Shown here one piece after another: positions 49,639 to 59,261 of a DNA stretch of 64,000 nt. Source of the stretch: Toxonevra muliebris (Eukaryota > Arthropoda > Insecta > Diptera > Pallopteridae). The position numbers and the translations under genes are program-made. The stretch is taken from NCBI GenBank assembly GCA_963691655.1, contig OY829327.1, forward strand, positions 58,416,079 through 58,480,078, given 5' to 3'. The notes beneath the pieces were generated by a model. It was not told the DNA's origin, ran no database searches, and was given only the letters and a program-made list of their open reading frames with translations. Position 1 is the stretch's first letter. Each line of letters opens with the position of its first letter.

Positions 49639-51174
49639 CACTGGAATACAAAATTTCACTCTAAAAATATAACATGAACCAAAGTATGTTTTCTAAAATA
49701 GATCGAGGACGATAAACACGAAAATCATATTCATTTTTTTTTTTATGGGTAAGTTTTCGAAATATGACAAAATAACGGTTTTTCAGGTTACAGTTTTACT
49801 TACAGGCTAATATTTATTTACCTATAGTATCGACCGATCCAAGTTTTATTGGAATTACGCGTCTTATGCTGCTAAGTTTGTTAAAATTGGATTATAAATA
49901 ACTGAGATATGAATGTTAAAAGTTTAATTTTCGTGTTATGTTTGAGAAATTTTCACACAAGACGTGGGCTAAGTTTTCTTTCTCACAAAAAGTAATCACA
50001 AAATCTGTAGTTTTATTTTTTTTTTTTAATCGATAGACCATTTTATTACAAAAATTTTAAGCAAAAAACGGTAGGAATCAGATCAAAAATGACAAAGTAA
50101 TCAAGGATTGAGTAAAAATAATATATTCTCAAAAATTCGAAATTTTTCTCAAAATTCATTCTGCTGTAGAAAATGATGAGCCACCACTTGAACTTTTGCA
50201 ATTTTTCGCTTTCGGGTCTTCCCTGATCAAGAACCAGCAGTAGGCTGCCATCATGCCCTCATCCCTGAAACCTTGATATCGTCTTTCGATTTCAGCCATA
50301 TCTTGGTGGAACCGTTCGCCCTGCTCGGAATTAAATTTATTTATAATTGAATAATTCAATAAAGAATCAACTTTCAATTCACCGTAAATCAAACTTACCA
50401 ATATCATTGTATTTTCCAACATTACGTCGATGAGTTGGGCATGGTTGTCACTTTTATAATTTCTCAAAAATTTTTTGAACAACATTCGCAAATGCTTCCC
50501 ATGCTTCTCGTTTTGACTCACTCAAACTTACAGTAATCCAGCATCATCAAACAATTTGCGGGTTTATGGTTCAACGAATACGCCACGAATACGCCCGCTT
50601 TGATTTTTTGTAATGACAATTTCGAAAACCCTCTTTATAATGATTTCATTGCGCCAGCGTTATTTTTCATGAGACCAGACATGATGTGGAGGGGCGAAAG
50701 AATGATTTGGTTTTTATCGACGAGTGCATCGTTAATAATATTGTGCCCCCCAAAGTATGTTGGTTTCGCCGCATATTCAGAATAATAGTGTGCATGAAAA
50801 TTTCAAGTGGTTCATCACTTTATAGACCAGGACGAATTTTGAGAAAAATTTCTTGTAAGGAAATGGTCTATCGAAAATAAAACTTCAGATTTTGTGATTA
50901 CTTTTTGTGAGAAAGAAAACTTAGTCTACGACTTTAGTGAAAATTTCTTAAAAATCAACTCAAAATTGAACTTTTAACCCCTATATCTCAGTCATATATA
51001 ATGAGATATTAGCCTGTAAGTGAAACAGTAACCTGAAAACCCGTTATTTTGTCATATCTCGAAAACTTACCCATTGAAAAAAAAAAAATTAATGTGATTT
51101 TCGTGTTCAGCGACCTCGAATTAGTTTAGAAAACATACTTTGGTTCCTGTTATATTTTCACTGTATTCCAGTGA
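49639..51174 (-). mobile_element. 1.5-kb DNA element with 330-430 bp inverted ends (element B)
   Basis: CACTGGAATAC at 49639 and GTATTCCAGTG ending at 51174 start two long inverted arms (left about 49639-50065, right about 50848-51174; the right arm lacks roughly 90 bp present in the left). Shared blocks include ACCAAAGTATGTTTTCTAAA, TTTTCAGGTTAC and GTAATCACAAAATCTG. The only candidate target duplication is ATA on each side, which is weak. The core carries a - strand ORF remnant (50156-50880). Another piece of the same arm lies at 5471-5608, so this is a family, not a chance palindrome. Confidence 0.85.
50156..50880 (-). pseudogene. unclassified transposon-borne protein, C-terminal part, element B
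   Basis: From right to left on the - strand: GGHNIINDALVDKNQIILSP, then LHIMSGLMKNNAGAMKSL and a stop, KLSLQKIKAGVFVAYSLNH, a frame change, and a clean 121-codon frame (50156-50521) with LIDVMLENTMILVSLIYGEL, NSEQGERFHQDMAEIERRYQ and MMAAYCWFLIRE. I recall these blocks (PPLHIKLGLMKxFVKA, then SEEQGERFHQDI and YQGxW...MMADYCW) from many 'uncharacterised' proteins of aphids, mites, flies and hydra. Here they lie between long inverted repeats, which supports a transposon origin. The N-terminal half of the protein is absent. Confidence 0.7.
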
Positions 51175-51183
51175 TATTGATAT

Positions 51184-51381
51184 ACTCAAAAGTCGAATAA
51201 AAACCTATTGCGTATTTTTCATTATAAAACCCAAAATATTGAAAGTTCTTAAATAATTTTTTAAGTTTAATTAATAAAAAACTATGGAAACTGCTAAATT
51301 GCAAAATATTTTTCAAAAACGTTCAACATTTTGGGATTTATAATGAAAAATATGCAACAGATTTTTATTCGACTTTCGAGT
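51184..51381. repeat. 198-bp foldback (hairpin) with about 65-bp arms
   Basis: The arm ACTCAAAAGTCGAATAAAAA, with TATTTTTCATTATAAAACCC inside it, is mirrored by GATTTATAATGAAAAATATG and ATTTTTATTCGACTTTCGAG. The arms (51184-51250 and 51316-51381) enclose about 65 bp. It starts only 9 bp after the end of element B. It is probably a MITE of its own. Confidence 0.7.
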
Positions 51382-51667
51382 TTAGCTGTTATTCCTTATG
51401 GCCACAGATATATGACAACAAAAAATAGAAAGCAAGAGTTTGGTTGCTATTGTATCATTAATTAGCAACATTAATAGCAGAGAAAAAAAAAACTGTATGC
51501 TTTCACTGTACAACAAAATGAGCCTGAAAAAAATGTCTGAGTTTTCCAATGGTTTATCTGGAGTTGTTTTCGATGCTGATCACGAATCTTTTAAAAAAAC
51601 ATATAGGCATCGATATCACAAAAGTCCGACTTGACCCGAAAAAAAATGTTTGTAGACTCGTGATCAG

Positions 51668-52592
51668 CAGGGAGCGGATTATGAGGAATTCTCCTTTTTT
51701 CCTCGAAATCCTACATGATGGCTGATAAAATATATACGCGTTTCAAGCCCCCCTGATTCCAAATATATAAATTTTATTTTACTTTTTTCGCTATTTCACA
51801 AAAATTTTGCCTTTTTCGCTTTTTTGGAGAATTTTTCGAATTTTATTGCCTTTTTTCAAAGTAATGTCCGATATTTTGTGAATGAAATTTTTAGCACAAA
51901 TGGAAATATTTTTTTTGCTTAGTTTGTCACGAAAAAAAATATAATGTGCAGCAGGACGTAAACCAATAGAAACATATTAAGACGGTTAATAAAAAAAAAG
52001 TGCAAATGATAACTTCTCATGTTGGAGACAAATGAATGAATTTTAAGCCAACTCTGCCAAAATGTTGCTGACGTGGGACATACGGTTAAAAAAGTTCCAC
52101 AGTCCGAAATTCAACATAAAGAAATAAGTTTCCGATGAGTCCACAGTACGAAAAAATTATGTTCTATGATGAAGTTCTTTTAAAACTCCGGTCCCAAATT
52201 AGTGAAAACCCAATTTTCACTTTGATTGATGAAACGACCGGCAAAGCTGAACGTCATGTTACCAATGTTAATGTTGACTCACTGATTGAAAACATAAGTG
52301 CGTGTATTTTGCACATAGAAATTTTGGAAAAAGTAAACGCATCTGTCACATCTTTCTTTTTTTTGCTTTTGTAGCTGACTTCGTGCTTTGAATAAATTTC
52401 GGGTTAGTTAGTCTTGTTTACTCAAACTCCATTTGAGTAAAAAATTTTTAAAATTGTAACTTGACTTTCAATTTTTTCTTTTTTCAGCTTTATTCTGCCT
52501 TTTTCGGTGTTTTTTTAGTGCTTTTTTCTGCCTTTTTTGCGATTTTATTTTGCCTTTTTCTTAGCTTTTAGGTCCACAAAATCCGCTCCCTG
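51668..52592 (+). mobile_element. hAT element remnant with perfect 8-bp duplication
   Basis: The terminal inverted repeats CAGGGAGCGGAT (51668) and ATCCGCTCCCTG (ending 52592) are flanked by identical GTGATCAG copies (51660-51667 and 52593-52600), the 8-bp duplication of hAT elements. Poly-T segments built on GCCTTTTTCGCTTTTTT lie just inside each end. The centre holds a fragment of transposase (52040-52374). At 925 bp it is an internally deleted derivative. Confidence 0.88.
52040..52374 (+). pseudogene. hAT transposase fragment
   Basis: The frame from about 52135 reads MSPQYEKIMFYDEVLLKLRS, then NPIFTLIDETTGKAERHVTN, aligning with the hAT block around the first catalytic Asp (DETTDxxGRYVxN). 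A neighbouring frame upstream carries ADVGHTVKKVPQSE. It is followed by a CILHIEILEKVN piece corresponding to the next strand. The two later catalytic residues and the dimerisation domain are missing. Confidence 0.7.
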
Positions 52593-52626
52593 GTGATCAG
52601 TATCGTAAACAACTCCAGAAAAACCA

Positions 52627-53443
52627 GAATTTTGTTTTGTGTTATATGGTGTAATTACCCCAGAGTACACAATCTCTATTTTAGATGCGTTCACACTCTA
52701 AGGTAAAACATTGCTCTTTTACCCCGTTACCTAGCACTTTATTCTAAAGAATAAAGTCTTAAGTTACATTAAATTAATGTATGCGTACCTATAAATAAAT
52801 AGAAAAACAAGAAGAAGAGAGAAAGAACAATTTTAAAAGTTTCAATCTTTTTAAATAGTTTATAATGACAACAACTTTCCTTCTCTTTTTCTTGTCCTTC
52901 CCTCTTCCGTTTCACTTTCTTTCCCCCCTTTGCAGAGGCAGCGAAAAGTTGTTCATTTCCGCTTCTGACGGACATCAACATTAAAAATGAGGTAGCAAAA
53001 ATTGAGCAGAATGTTTTTTTTATTCATCACTGTACATTTTCTATGTACCTCTCATTGTATATGTAATTTTGTTGCACGTTTTTGCAATGTTTGCACAATT
53101 TTCCCAACTGTTATTAATTTTTTTTTTGTATTGTTGTTGCTTTTTATAGTAAAATTCCTGTTCTTTGTGCGAAAACTTTTTCGTTACATATAATTTTTGT
53201 GAGGAAATCGTAAAATAGTTTAACTAAATGAAAACTCAAAATATGTACATAGGTAGAAAAATCTTCAATCTTACGAAAATGTGTTTTAAAATTTTTGCAT
53301 TATGGAACATGTCGCTTAATGCATAATTGAAATTGTAATATTAATATGATACGTATTGTATACGCTACCGCTCAAAACTATTTGCCTATCCATTAATATT
53401 TTCTCCAAGAGCTTATATATCACAAATTCTAATAAAATTTACA
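52627..53443. other. AT-rich stretch, no gene seen
   Basis: Poly-T tracts and no recognisable coding or repeat structure. Confidence 0.5.
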
Positions 53444-53625
53444 TTGGTGACTGGAATCCGTCTGAACCATAGCATCCATGGCTTAGGTGAGAGCAAAGCG
53501 GTTGCTCTGGATTTACGAGTTTTCTTAGTGATAGTAATAGACGGTGTTGCTTCGGAAAGTCGTTCCGTTAACGCTCGAGTACCGCAAGGCTCACTTAATA
53601 ATAATCTCCAATCGCCGGGTGGGAT
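53444..53625 (+). pseudogene. non-LTR reverse transcriptase fragment with internal deletion
   Basis: HGLGESKAVALDL is the lead-in to RT motif A (GESxAVALDxSKAFDRVW), but it jumps at once to VIVIDGVASESRSVNARVPQ and GSL, the lead-in to motif B (VNAGVPQGSVLSP). About 45 residues, including AFDRVWH, are missing. This is the same enzyme type as the fragment at 20995-21230, on the opposite strand. Confidence 0.82.
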
Positions 53626-55278
53626 CTTACGAACAAAAATAAATTCAACGAGCGCGTTATGGGTGAGGTAGTTATTGCGGAGTCACTGAATCTTGATAGT
53701 ATGAGCATGTCGAATCAATGTAACATTCGTTGAAATAATCACATTTTTGGCTTGGCATAAGTCGAAATATATTTAAAATTATTTTTTAGTTGGAAATGCT
53801 CCAATATGTCCCCTTTAATTTCATGTAATGTTTATTCAAATCGAGTTACTAATTTGATATATATTTCTAATTAAGTGGACACACTTTTTTTTTAATTCAC
53901 ATGGCGATATCTCGAAAACCACACCATAGAATTGGATTGTGGTGTTCCTGGAGCAGAAAAATATGCCTTCTTTTTTGCAGGCTTATATTATTTAGTTATT
54001 TTAAAATTATTTTGGTATAAAATGTAATAAAATTAATAAAACTTTTTGATCCTTACAAAATTTCATAGGTGCCTCGATTTACTTTATTTTTGGCATCTTA
54101 TACAAATGAAATTTTCTTACATTTGCTTGTACCTTTTAATTATTATTTTTCTTAATTAGTTATTACTTCCCACCACAATTTATCTTCTGAAATAAAATCA
54201 TTTACAAAACTTTAAAAGAAAATTTATCTCACAGCTACCAACAGCAGCCACTGCCTCAACTCAACTTGAATATTTCAATTTATGTAACATTGAACCTAAT
54301 TCATTTTGCTTTTTCCTCGCAATTTCACTTCCTTACTTCATGATGATAATTTAAATTATGTTTTACACGAGAAAAAAATTGCTTTCGTTTCGATTTTTTT
54401 TTGGCTCATTTAACTTAATCAAATGTTAAATCAAATTTACGATAGCAAATGCAAAAAAAAAGAAGCAAATCTTCGTTCCCAATTTGTTTTTGGCTCAAAA
54501 AAACACAGCGACACACCTTACTGCTACAAACCGTTGCCGACACCACACGAATGCACAAAGAAAAGTTCATGATTGATTTAGTTAATTTGTACGTGTGTAT
54601 AACGTTTACGACATCGATACCTGCAGTAACCCAGTACGAAACTGGAAGTCATTTAACTAGTTATTGGGTGTAGTTTAACGCAGTAGCGGATCTAGGACTT
54701 GGAGTTGTGAGGAGCCTGACTTTATTGAGGGGTTATATGACACAGGCGCGCTAAAATGAGGATTTCCTTTAAAAATGTGTTTATTCAGTACTAATAAAGC
54801 AATCAAAATAAGGTTGAGGATTTATTATAAATGTTTTAGGGTGTACACAAATATTTTTCATTTTGATTTACAATAAAAAATAGTGTCGTGGCAATGGGAC
54901 AACCGAGGACGTCTTTTTATCGAGAAGGTTAGGTTATCCCAGACCCCTGCTGGATTGTTTTTCTCGCTTTTAGTGCTTTTACCTAATAAAATGCTACTGT
55001 GCACAACGCACATTTATGTATAAGAAATGAAATGTATGTTGCTTATGTATGTATTTATGTAAATATTTTGCGCCTATAATTATTTAAAACGACTGTGAAG
55101 CTAAAAAAGTAATTAATAAACGCAACGGCTATGTAGCATTGTAATAAGCAGGTACTTTCTTGAAATAAAAGTTGATTTTAAAAACAGTCCAGAAATCGTA
55201 AGAATTCGGAATTCTTAAGTAGCCCAAGAACAAACAACTTAAGAATTCGAGCGTTCACTGTATCAGGTTCAGTTGAGT
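53626..55278. other. AT-rich stretch with repeat copy, no gene seen
   Basis: Contains dispersed repeat copy 2 (53834-53960) and a hAT-like end CAGTAGCGGATCTAGGAC at about 54682 without a visible partner. No coding sequence recognised. Confidence 0.45.
53834..53960 (+). repeat. dispersed repeat, copy 2 (first copy at 16945)
   Basis: A shorter copy of the repeat at 16945-17131. The shared blocks include ATCTCGAAAACCACAC and TGGAGCAGAAA. No terminal repeats or host ORF can be assigned. Confidence 0.75.
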
Positions 55279-56286
55279 TCATTCAAAATGATCACCTTTT
55301 ACTTTTACACAGGCCTTTATGCGATGGGGCCATTTGGCTATAGCGACACGAACGGTTTCTATCGATATCGCTGACGCTGCTTGCGTCAATGCTTTCTTGA
55401 GGCTTTCCAAATTTAGATGAGGTGTTTGGCAGGCCATTCCCTCAAATTCTGACTACAAACAATAATCCAATGTATTCAGACATAGGTTTCCCGAAAGCCA
55501 ATATTCAGCTGCAATAGTAAGGTGCTGGAGTATTGCACTTTAGCCACTCTTGTGTAAAATACCGTTTTTTCTCCATTGCATGGAATATTTGTTAAACCCT
55601 TAACTACACCCCTAAAAACTCTTGCTAGTCCCTTTAGCTCTAGTTTTAACCCCTTTTTTGTAGAAATGAAGAGATGTGACACCTTTGTGAGAGACTCCCC
55701 ACTAAACCATTACTGATGCAGGGTGATGACCCCACTGAACCCTTGGAACAACACTTTTTGCTTCTTCTGATGTTCTAGCATAGATTTTATCATTTTGTTT
55801 GTTGAAAACTTCCTCCACATTAAGGATTTTTTCGTTTGTAAAATGAATATTTTTATGACCATTGTCCGTGTGCCACTGCACGAGTCGTTTGCATCTTTCA
55901 AGCCTAATTTTTTTCAACCGTGATGTTAACAAATGTCCAGTTGACCGACGGAAAGCTTTCATACTCAGATCATCTCGAATAAGTCTAGACATGGATCTGG
56001 AGGAAATATCCAGTTCTCTGGACATTATTTTCTGTTTCCGAAGAAGATTTCTGCGAATTCGTTCTCGTACAGCTTTTGCGACTGCACTTGTGCGGGCAAC
56101 GCGCGGGCAACCACATCTTGACCTGTCTTCTACTTCGAATGATTCAGATAAACTATCAATAGCACGATAAACAATCATTATTGATATCCCAAGGTTTTTC
56201 AGTAATGTGAAAATTTGACCAGCACTTTTCCCTCACTTGTATAAAGCAATTACTGCAATGCGGTTCTCTTTGACACCCCACTCCAT
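55279..56286 (-). pseudogene. mariner-superfamily (maT/DD37D-like) transposase pseudogene
   Basis: The copy spans almost the usual 340 codons. It starts MEWGVKENRIAVIALYK (ATG at 56284-56286), has a stop, then continues GKSAGQIFTLLKNLGISI and a clean 158-codon frame to 55702. That frame includes RNLLRKQKIMSRELDISSRS, MKAFRRSTGHLLTSRLK and FTNEKILNVEEVFNKQ. The usual first catalytic Asp in FTDEK is Asn here. After HHPASVMVW it passes through frames with GVTSLHFYKKGVKTRAK, a garbled second-Asp region, LNTLDYC (third Asp retained) and LESLKKALTQAASAIS, and ends KACVKVKGDHFE. The deleted part is around the second Asp. Confidence 0.85.
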
Positions 56287-56377
56287 TATAATAAAACAAA
56301 AGCTGAAATCAAATTGATTTTTTTGCTCTATGATGCAAACATTCCAAAAAATAAAACCTACAGTACTATTCCTTTAA

Positions 56378-56507
56378 CCCACTAAGGACGAGCGGGAACC
56401 AAAGTAGATAGATCAAGAAAGTAACTTAAGAAAAAAATTGTTTTTGAACCTGGCTCAGGAATGGCTCAGCGACAAGGTGCCATATGGCACCGCTAGGCAT
56501 TACTGGG
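56378..56507. mobile_element. 130-bp TTAA-flanked MITE, piggyBac type
   Basis: The ends CCCACTAAGGACGAGCGG and the complement of CCCAGTAATGCCTAGCGG form imperfect inverted repeats, flanked by TTAA (56374-56377 and 56508-56511). It is too short to code for anything. Confidence 0.75.
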
Positions 56508-56529
56508 TTAAAGTTTTAAATAAAGCAGG

Positions 56530-56902
56530 CGATTGAAATTATGTAACAGAATTTATGGCAAGACTAAGTAGTTTTAGTTAGTCTAGTTTTCTAAGTAAAT
56601 TTGAAATGTGTAACAAATTTAAGGATACAGAAACTCCAAAACAAATTCTAGAACAATGTCCTATACGAAACCGGAAAACGTACTTGGGAGATTACCAAAT
56701 ACCAGACGGCATGTTGAAAACCTTAGAAATAGGCTTTATACTAAAATTCATAACGGGTATAGGACTTATAGAAATATTATAACCCTTCAAAGATAATTGG
56801 GCTCATAGGAATACTATACTTTGATAATACTATAATCATCGAAGGGGGCACAATAGTTCTTAAGGACGCGGTGCACATCCCCAAAATAATAATAATAATA
56901 AC
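56530..56902 (+). pseudogene. non-LTR retrotransposon 3' end with (ATA)n tail
   Basis: The + strand reads CNKFKDTETPKQILEQCP (a decayed CxxCxxxxETxxHxxxxCP zinc motif), then TYLGDYQIPDGMLKTLEIG and FILKFITGIGLIE, the C-terminal end of ORF2. About 90 bp of 3' untranslated region follow, ending in AATAATAATAATAATAAC at about 56885-56902. Triplet tails of this type are characteristic of I-type elements. It is strongly 5' truncated and starts about 20 bp after a MITE. Confidence 0.75.
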
Positions 56903-57239
56903 AAATCCAGATTGGAAAATTTAATTTAATTTTGGATAGCTTCTAAAACTGAGTCAAAGTTTTACACTCTAATTAAAATTTCGAGATATCATGAATAAGT
57001 AGTTTGATTAAAAACAGGTAAAAATATAGATTTGATTAGTATTCCCATTTTTAATCATTACGAACCCAAAAAATGTAATTATAAAAATTTAGGCATTGCA
57101 AAACTATTTGAAAAATTAGGAGCAAACCGAAGAAATCATTAATTACTTAGCGGGCCACTTTAAAAACAGATAATAAATTTTACATGCAAATATGTTTTAG
57201 TGAGTTTCTGAACACGTATGTATTTGATTCACATACATT
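56903..57239. other. AT-rich spacer, no gene seen
   Basis: Short AT-rich DNA between two non-LTR relics of opposite orientation. Nothing recognised. Confidence 0.5.
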
Positions 57240-57657
57240 AAGGTTAGGTTAGGCTAGATGACTGTCCCGTACTACCACATGGGCTGTTCCCACGGTTACC
57301 ACGATTTTTATTGAAACTTATGGGGTTAAATGAAGTTCTCTGAATCGCTGACATCAGCAAAATCGAAGTGAGCTAGGTTGCTAAAGAAGGGTTCAACAGG
57401 TAGTAATGGAACTCTTTTCAGTGTAATCGGGTCAAACGAGGAAATTTCGTTTTTTCTAGTGAATACTACTAATCTCATTTTGTTTGGATTAATATTTAGG
57501 TCATATCTACTGCATCAGTTAGTTAATATAGAGGACCTCCTTCAGTTCTGTAAATGCGCTTAGATATTTACCTGAAACTGATAGAGTAAAATCATCCGCG
57601 TACGCAACAATCCTACAGCCGGCCTCTTCTAGGCATAAGAGCAGTTCGTTCACAACT
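57240..57657 (-). pseudogene. non-LTR reverse transcriptase fragment with catalytic box
   Basis: The - strand reads VVNELLLCLEEAGCRIVAYA then DDFTLSVSGKYL, including the RT catalytic YADD, followed by ELKEVLYI and, in another frame, the NPNKMRLVVFTRKN block (compare NPxKTExVLFTRK). At its 3' end, AGGTTAGGTTAGG at about 57243 reads on the - strand as repeated CCTAACC, a typical tail of some non-LTR elements. The body between is deleted. Element C is inserted at its right edge. Confidence 0.82.
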
Positions 57658-58928
57658 CACGATGCATTTGAACCAGTTTTAATTGAAAGGTTTGTGCATA
57701 TATTTTGACACCGTACGAACAGTTTTAAACAAAAAACAAAAAAATCGCCGGACCCTTTTTAAAAAAACTCGCTGAAAAACCGTGGACTTTTCTTTGGCCT
57801 GTAGCTCAGACCCTAGGTGGGATAGAATTTTTTGATTTTCAGCAATCTAGTCGGCCAACGATTTCTCTACAAAAATGCTTATTACAAATTTTCCCGTATT
57901 TGTCGTAGTTCTCTAGATATTGTGGAAAAAATGAAGAAAAAAAAACTGAACAATTAATTTAACTATTTTTGATCAATGTATGTTGAAACAATAAAAACAA
58001 GTAATTTTGTAACAAAATATTTATTATTAGTGGTTATTGGTAACATACTTGATGAACTTCAAGCAGCCAATTCAAGTTGTGCGCAAAATATTAAGATTTT
58101 CCAATAAAATTTTACAGGAATTTCCGTTGAAAACAGTGCCATCATTAGTAACCTCCCGATCGATTTTGCCCATGCCAAAGTTTAATTACTAAATTCTACA
58201 ATCATATGGTTGAAAATATTATTTACTACTCCCAATATTAAATGCAGCTCAGGTGGTGGAATTATATCCAAAATAAGCTTCTCAGTGTCTGGTTCGTTCA
58301 CGCAATTGAAGTAGTTCTTGGCGTTTTTTACCTGAATTCTGCCAATTCGCATAACTGCCAATGGTCCTGCATGGCCGCGTGGCACTAGTTTCAGGGGAAA
58401 TTCCTGTAAATTTTTTTTTGGAAAAACTTAATATTTTGCGAGCAACTTGTATTGGCTGCTTGAAGTCAAAGCTCTTGACGATTTTCGCTCAACACTCAAC
58501 ATTACCGTGTTTAAATTTAATGGATTGCACTTTAAAAATATGCCAATAAACAATAAATATTTTGTTACAAAACTACTTGTTTTTATTGTTTCAACATACA
58601 TTGATCAAAAAATAGTTAAATTAATTGTTCAGTTTTTTTTCTTCACTGTTTTCAAAATATCTAGAGAAGTACGGCAGATACGGGAAAGTTTGTAATAAGC
58701 ATTTTTGTAGAGACTTTTTTGTTGGCCGACTAGATTGCTAAAAATCAAAAAATTCTATCTCACCTAGGGACTGAGCTACAGGCCAAAGAAAAGTCGAACG
58801 CGGGTGTCCACTGTTTTTAAGCGAGTTTTTTTAAAAAGGGCTCCGGCGATTTTTTTGTTTAAAACTGTTCGTACGTTGTCAAAATATATGCACAAACCTT
58901 TCTTTTAAACTGGTTCAAACGCACCGTG
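57658..58928 (-). mobile_element. 1.3-kb foldback-like DNA element with about 500-bp inverted ends (element C)
   Basis: The left arm (about 57658-58140) and right arm (about 58383-58928) are inverted copies sharing blocks such as GGTTTGTGCATATATTTTGA, AATTCTATC, AAAATATTTATT and CTTCAAGCAGCCAAT. The right arm has about 60 extra bases. AACT flanks both ends (57654-57657 and 58929-58932), a probable 4-bp target duplication. The centre, only about 240 bp, codes on the - strand for a protein remnant (58182-58385). More than 80% of the element is terminal repeat. Confidence 0.85.
58182..58385 (-). pseudogene. unclassified transposon-borne protein fragment, element C
   Basis: A 67-codon frame reads MPRGHAGPLAVMRIGRIQVK, then NYFNCVNEPDTEKLILDIIP and PPELHLILGVVNNIFNHMIV. 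The PPPELHLxLGxVN block is one I remember from uncharacterised arthropod proteins that are repeated many times per genome. The frame may extend upstream into the right arm. It is not the same block set as in element B, but it may come from the same kind of protein. Confidence 0.5.
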
Positions 58929-58932
58929 AACT

Positions 58933-59261
58933 AGGTTACATACATTTGCTTTAATTTAAAGGTTGGCAATATAATTATAATTTATTCAAATACAATTTGA
59001 TTACTTCAAGAAATTTGTTTTCTGTGTACGCTAAATCATTTGTGCTTATGCAAAATTTATTTTTGCATATTTTCATGTATGCAAAAATCTTACACTATAC
59101 ACTAGGGATGTCAATCCCGGGATTTCTAGAATTTGTAATTGAAACTCAAAGAACAGATCGTGGATCGTATCGGTGTATGTCTCCGAAAGACTTTATCCCC
59201 AATTGGTCTTTATGTCTTTGCACCTTTTTTATAAAAAGAAAACATAAAGATTAAAAAAACT
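58933..59261. other. AT-rich spacer, no gene seen
   Basis: Flank of element C. The 85-codon + frame at 58997-59254 is not recognised. Confidence 0.45.

Larger units (their letters stand above)
51556..52626. repeat. foldback split by a hAT insertion
   Basis: CTGGAGTTGTTTTCGATGCT (from about 51559) reappears inverted as AGTATCGTAAACAACTCCAG (ending near 52618). Without the hAT (51668-52592) and one copy of its duplication, the two arms of about 32 bp would enclose a loop of only about 71 bp, so a small palindromic element was the hAT target. Confidence 0.6.

Noticed and set aside
55862..56170. A 102-codon + strand frame
   Set aside because: Antisense shadow of the maT-like transposase.
57378..57563. 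A 61-codon + strand frame with FFLVNTTNLILFG
   Set aside because: It is the antisense of the reverse transcriptase fragment on the - strand, which has the YADD box.
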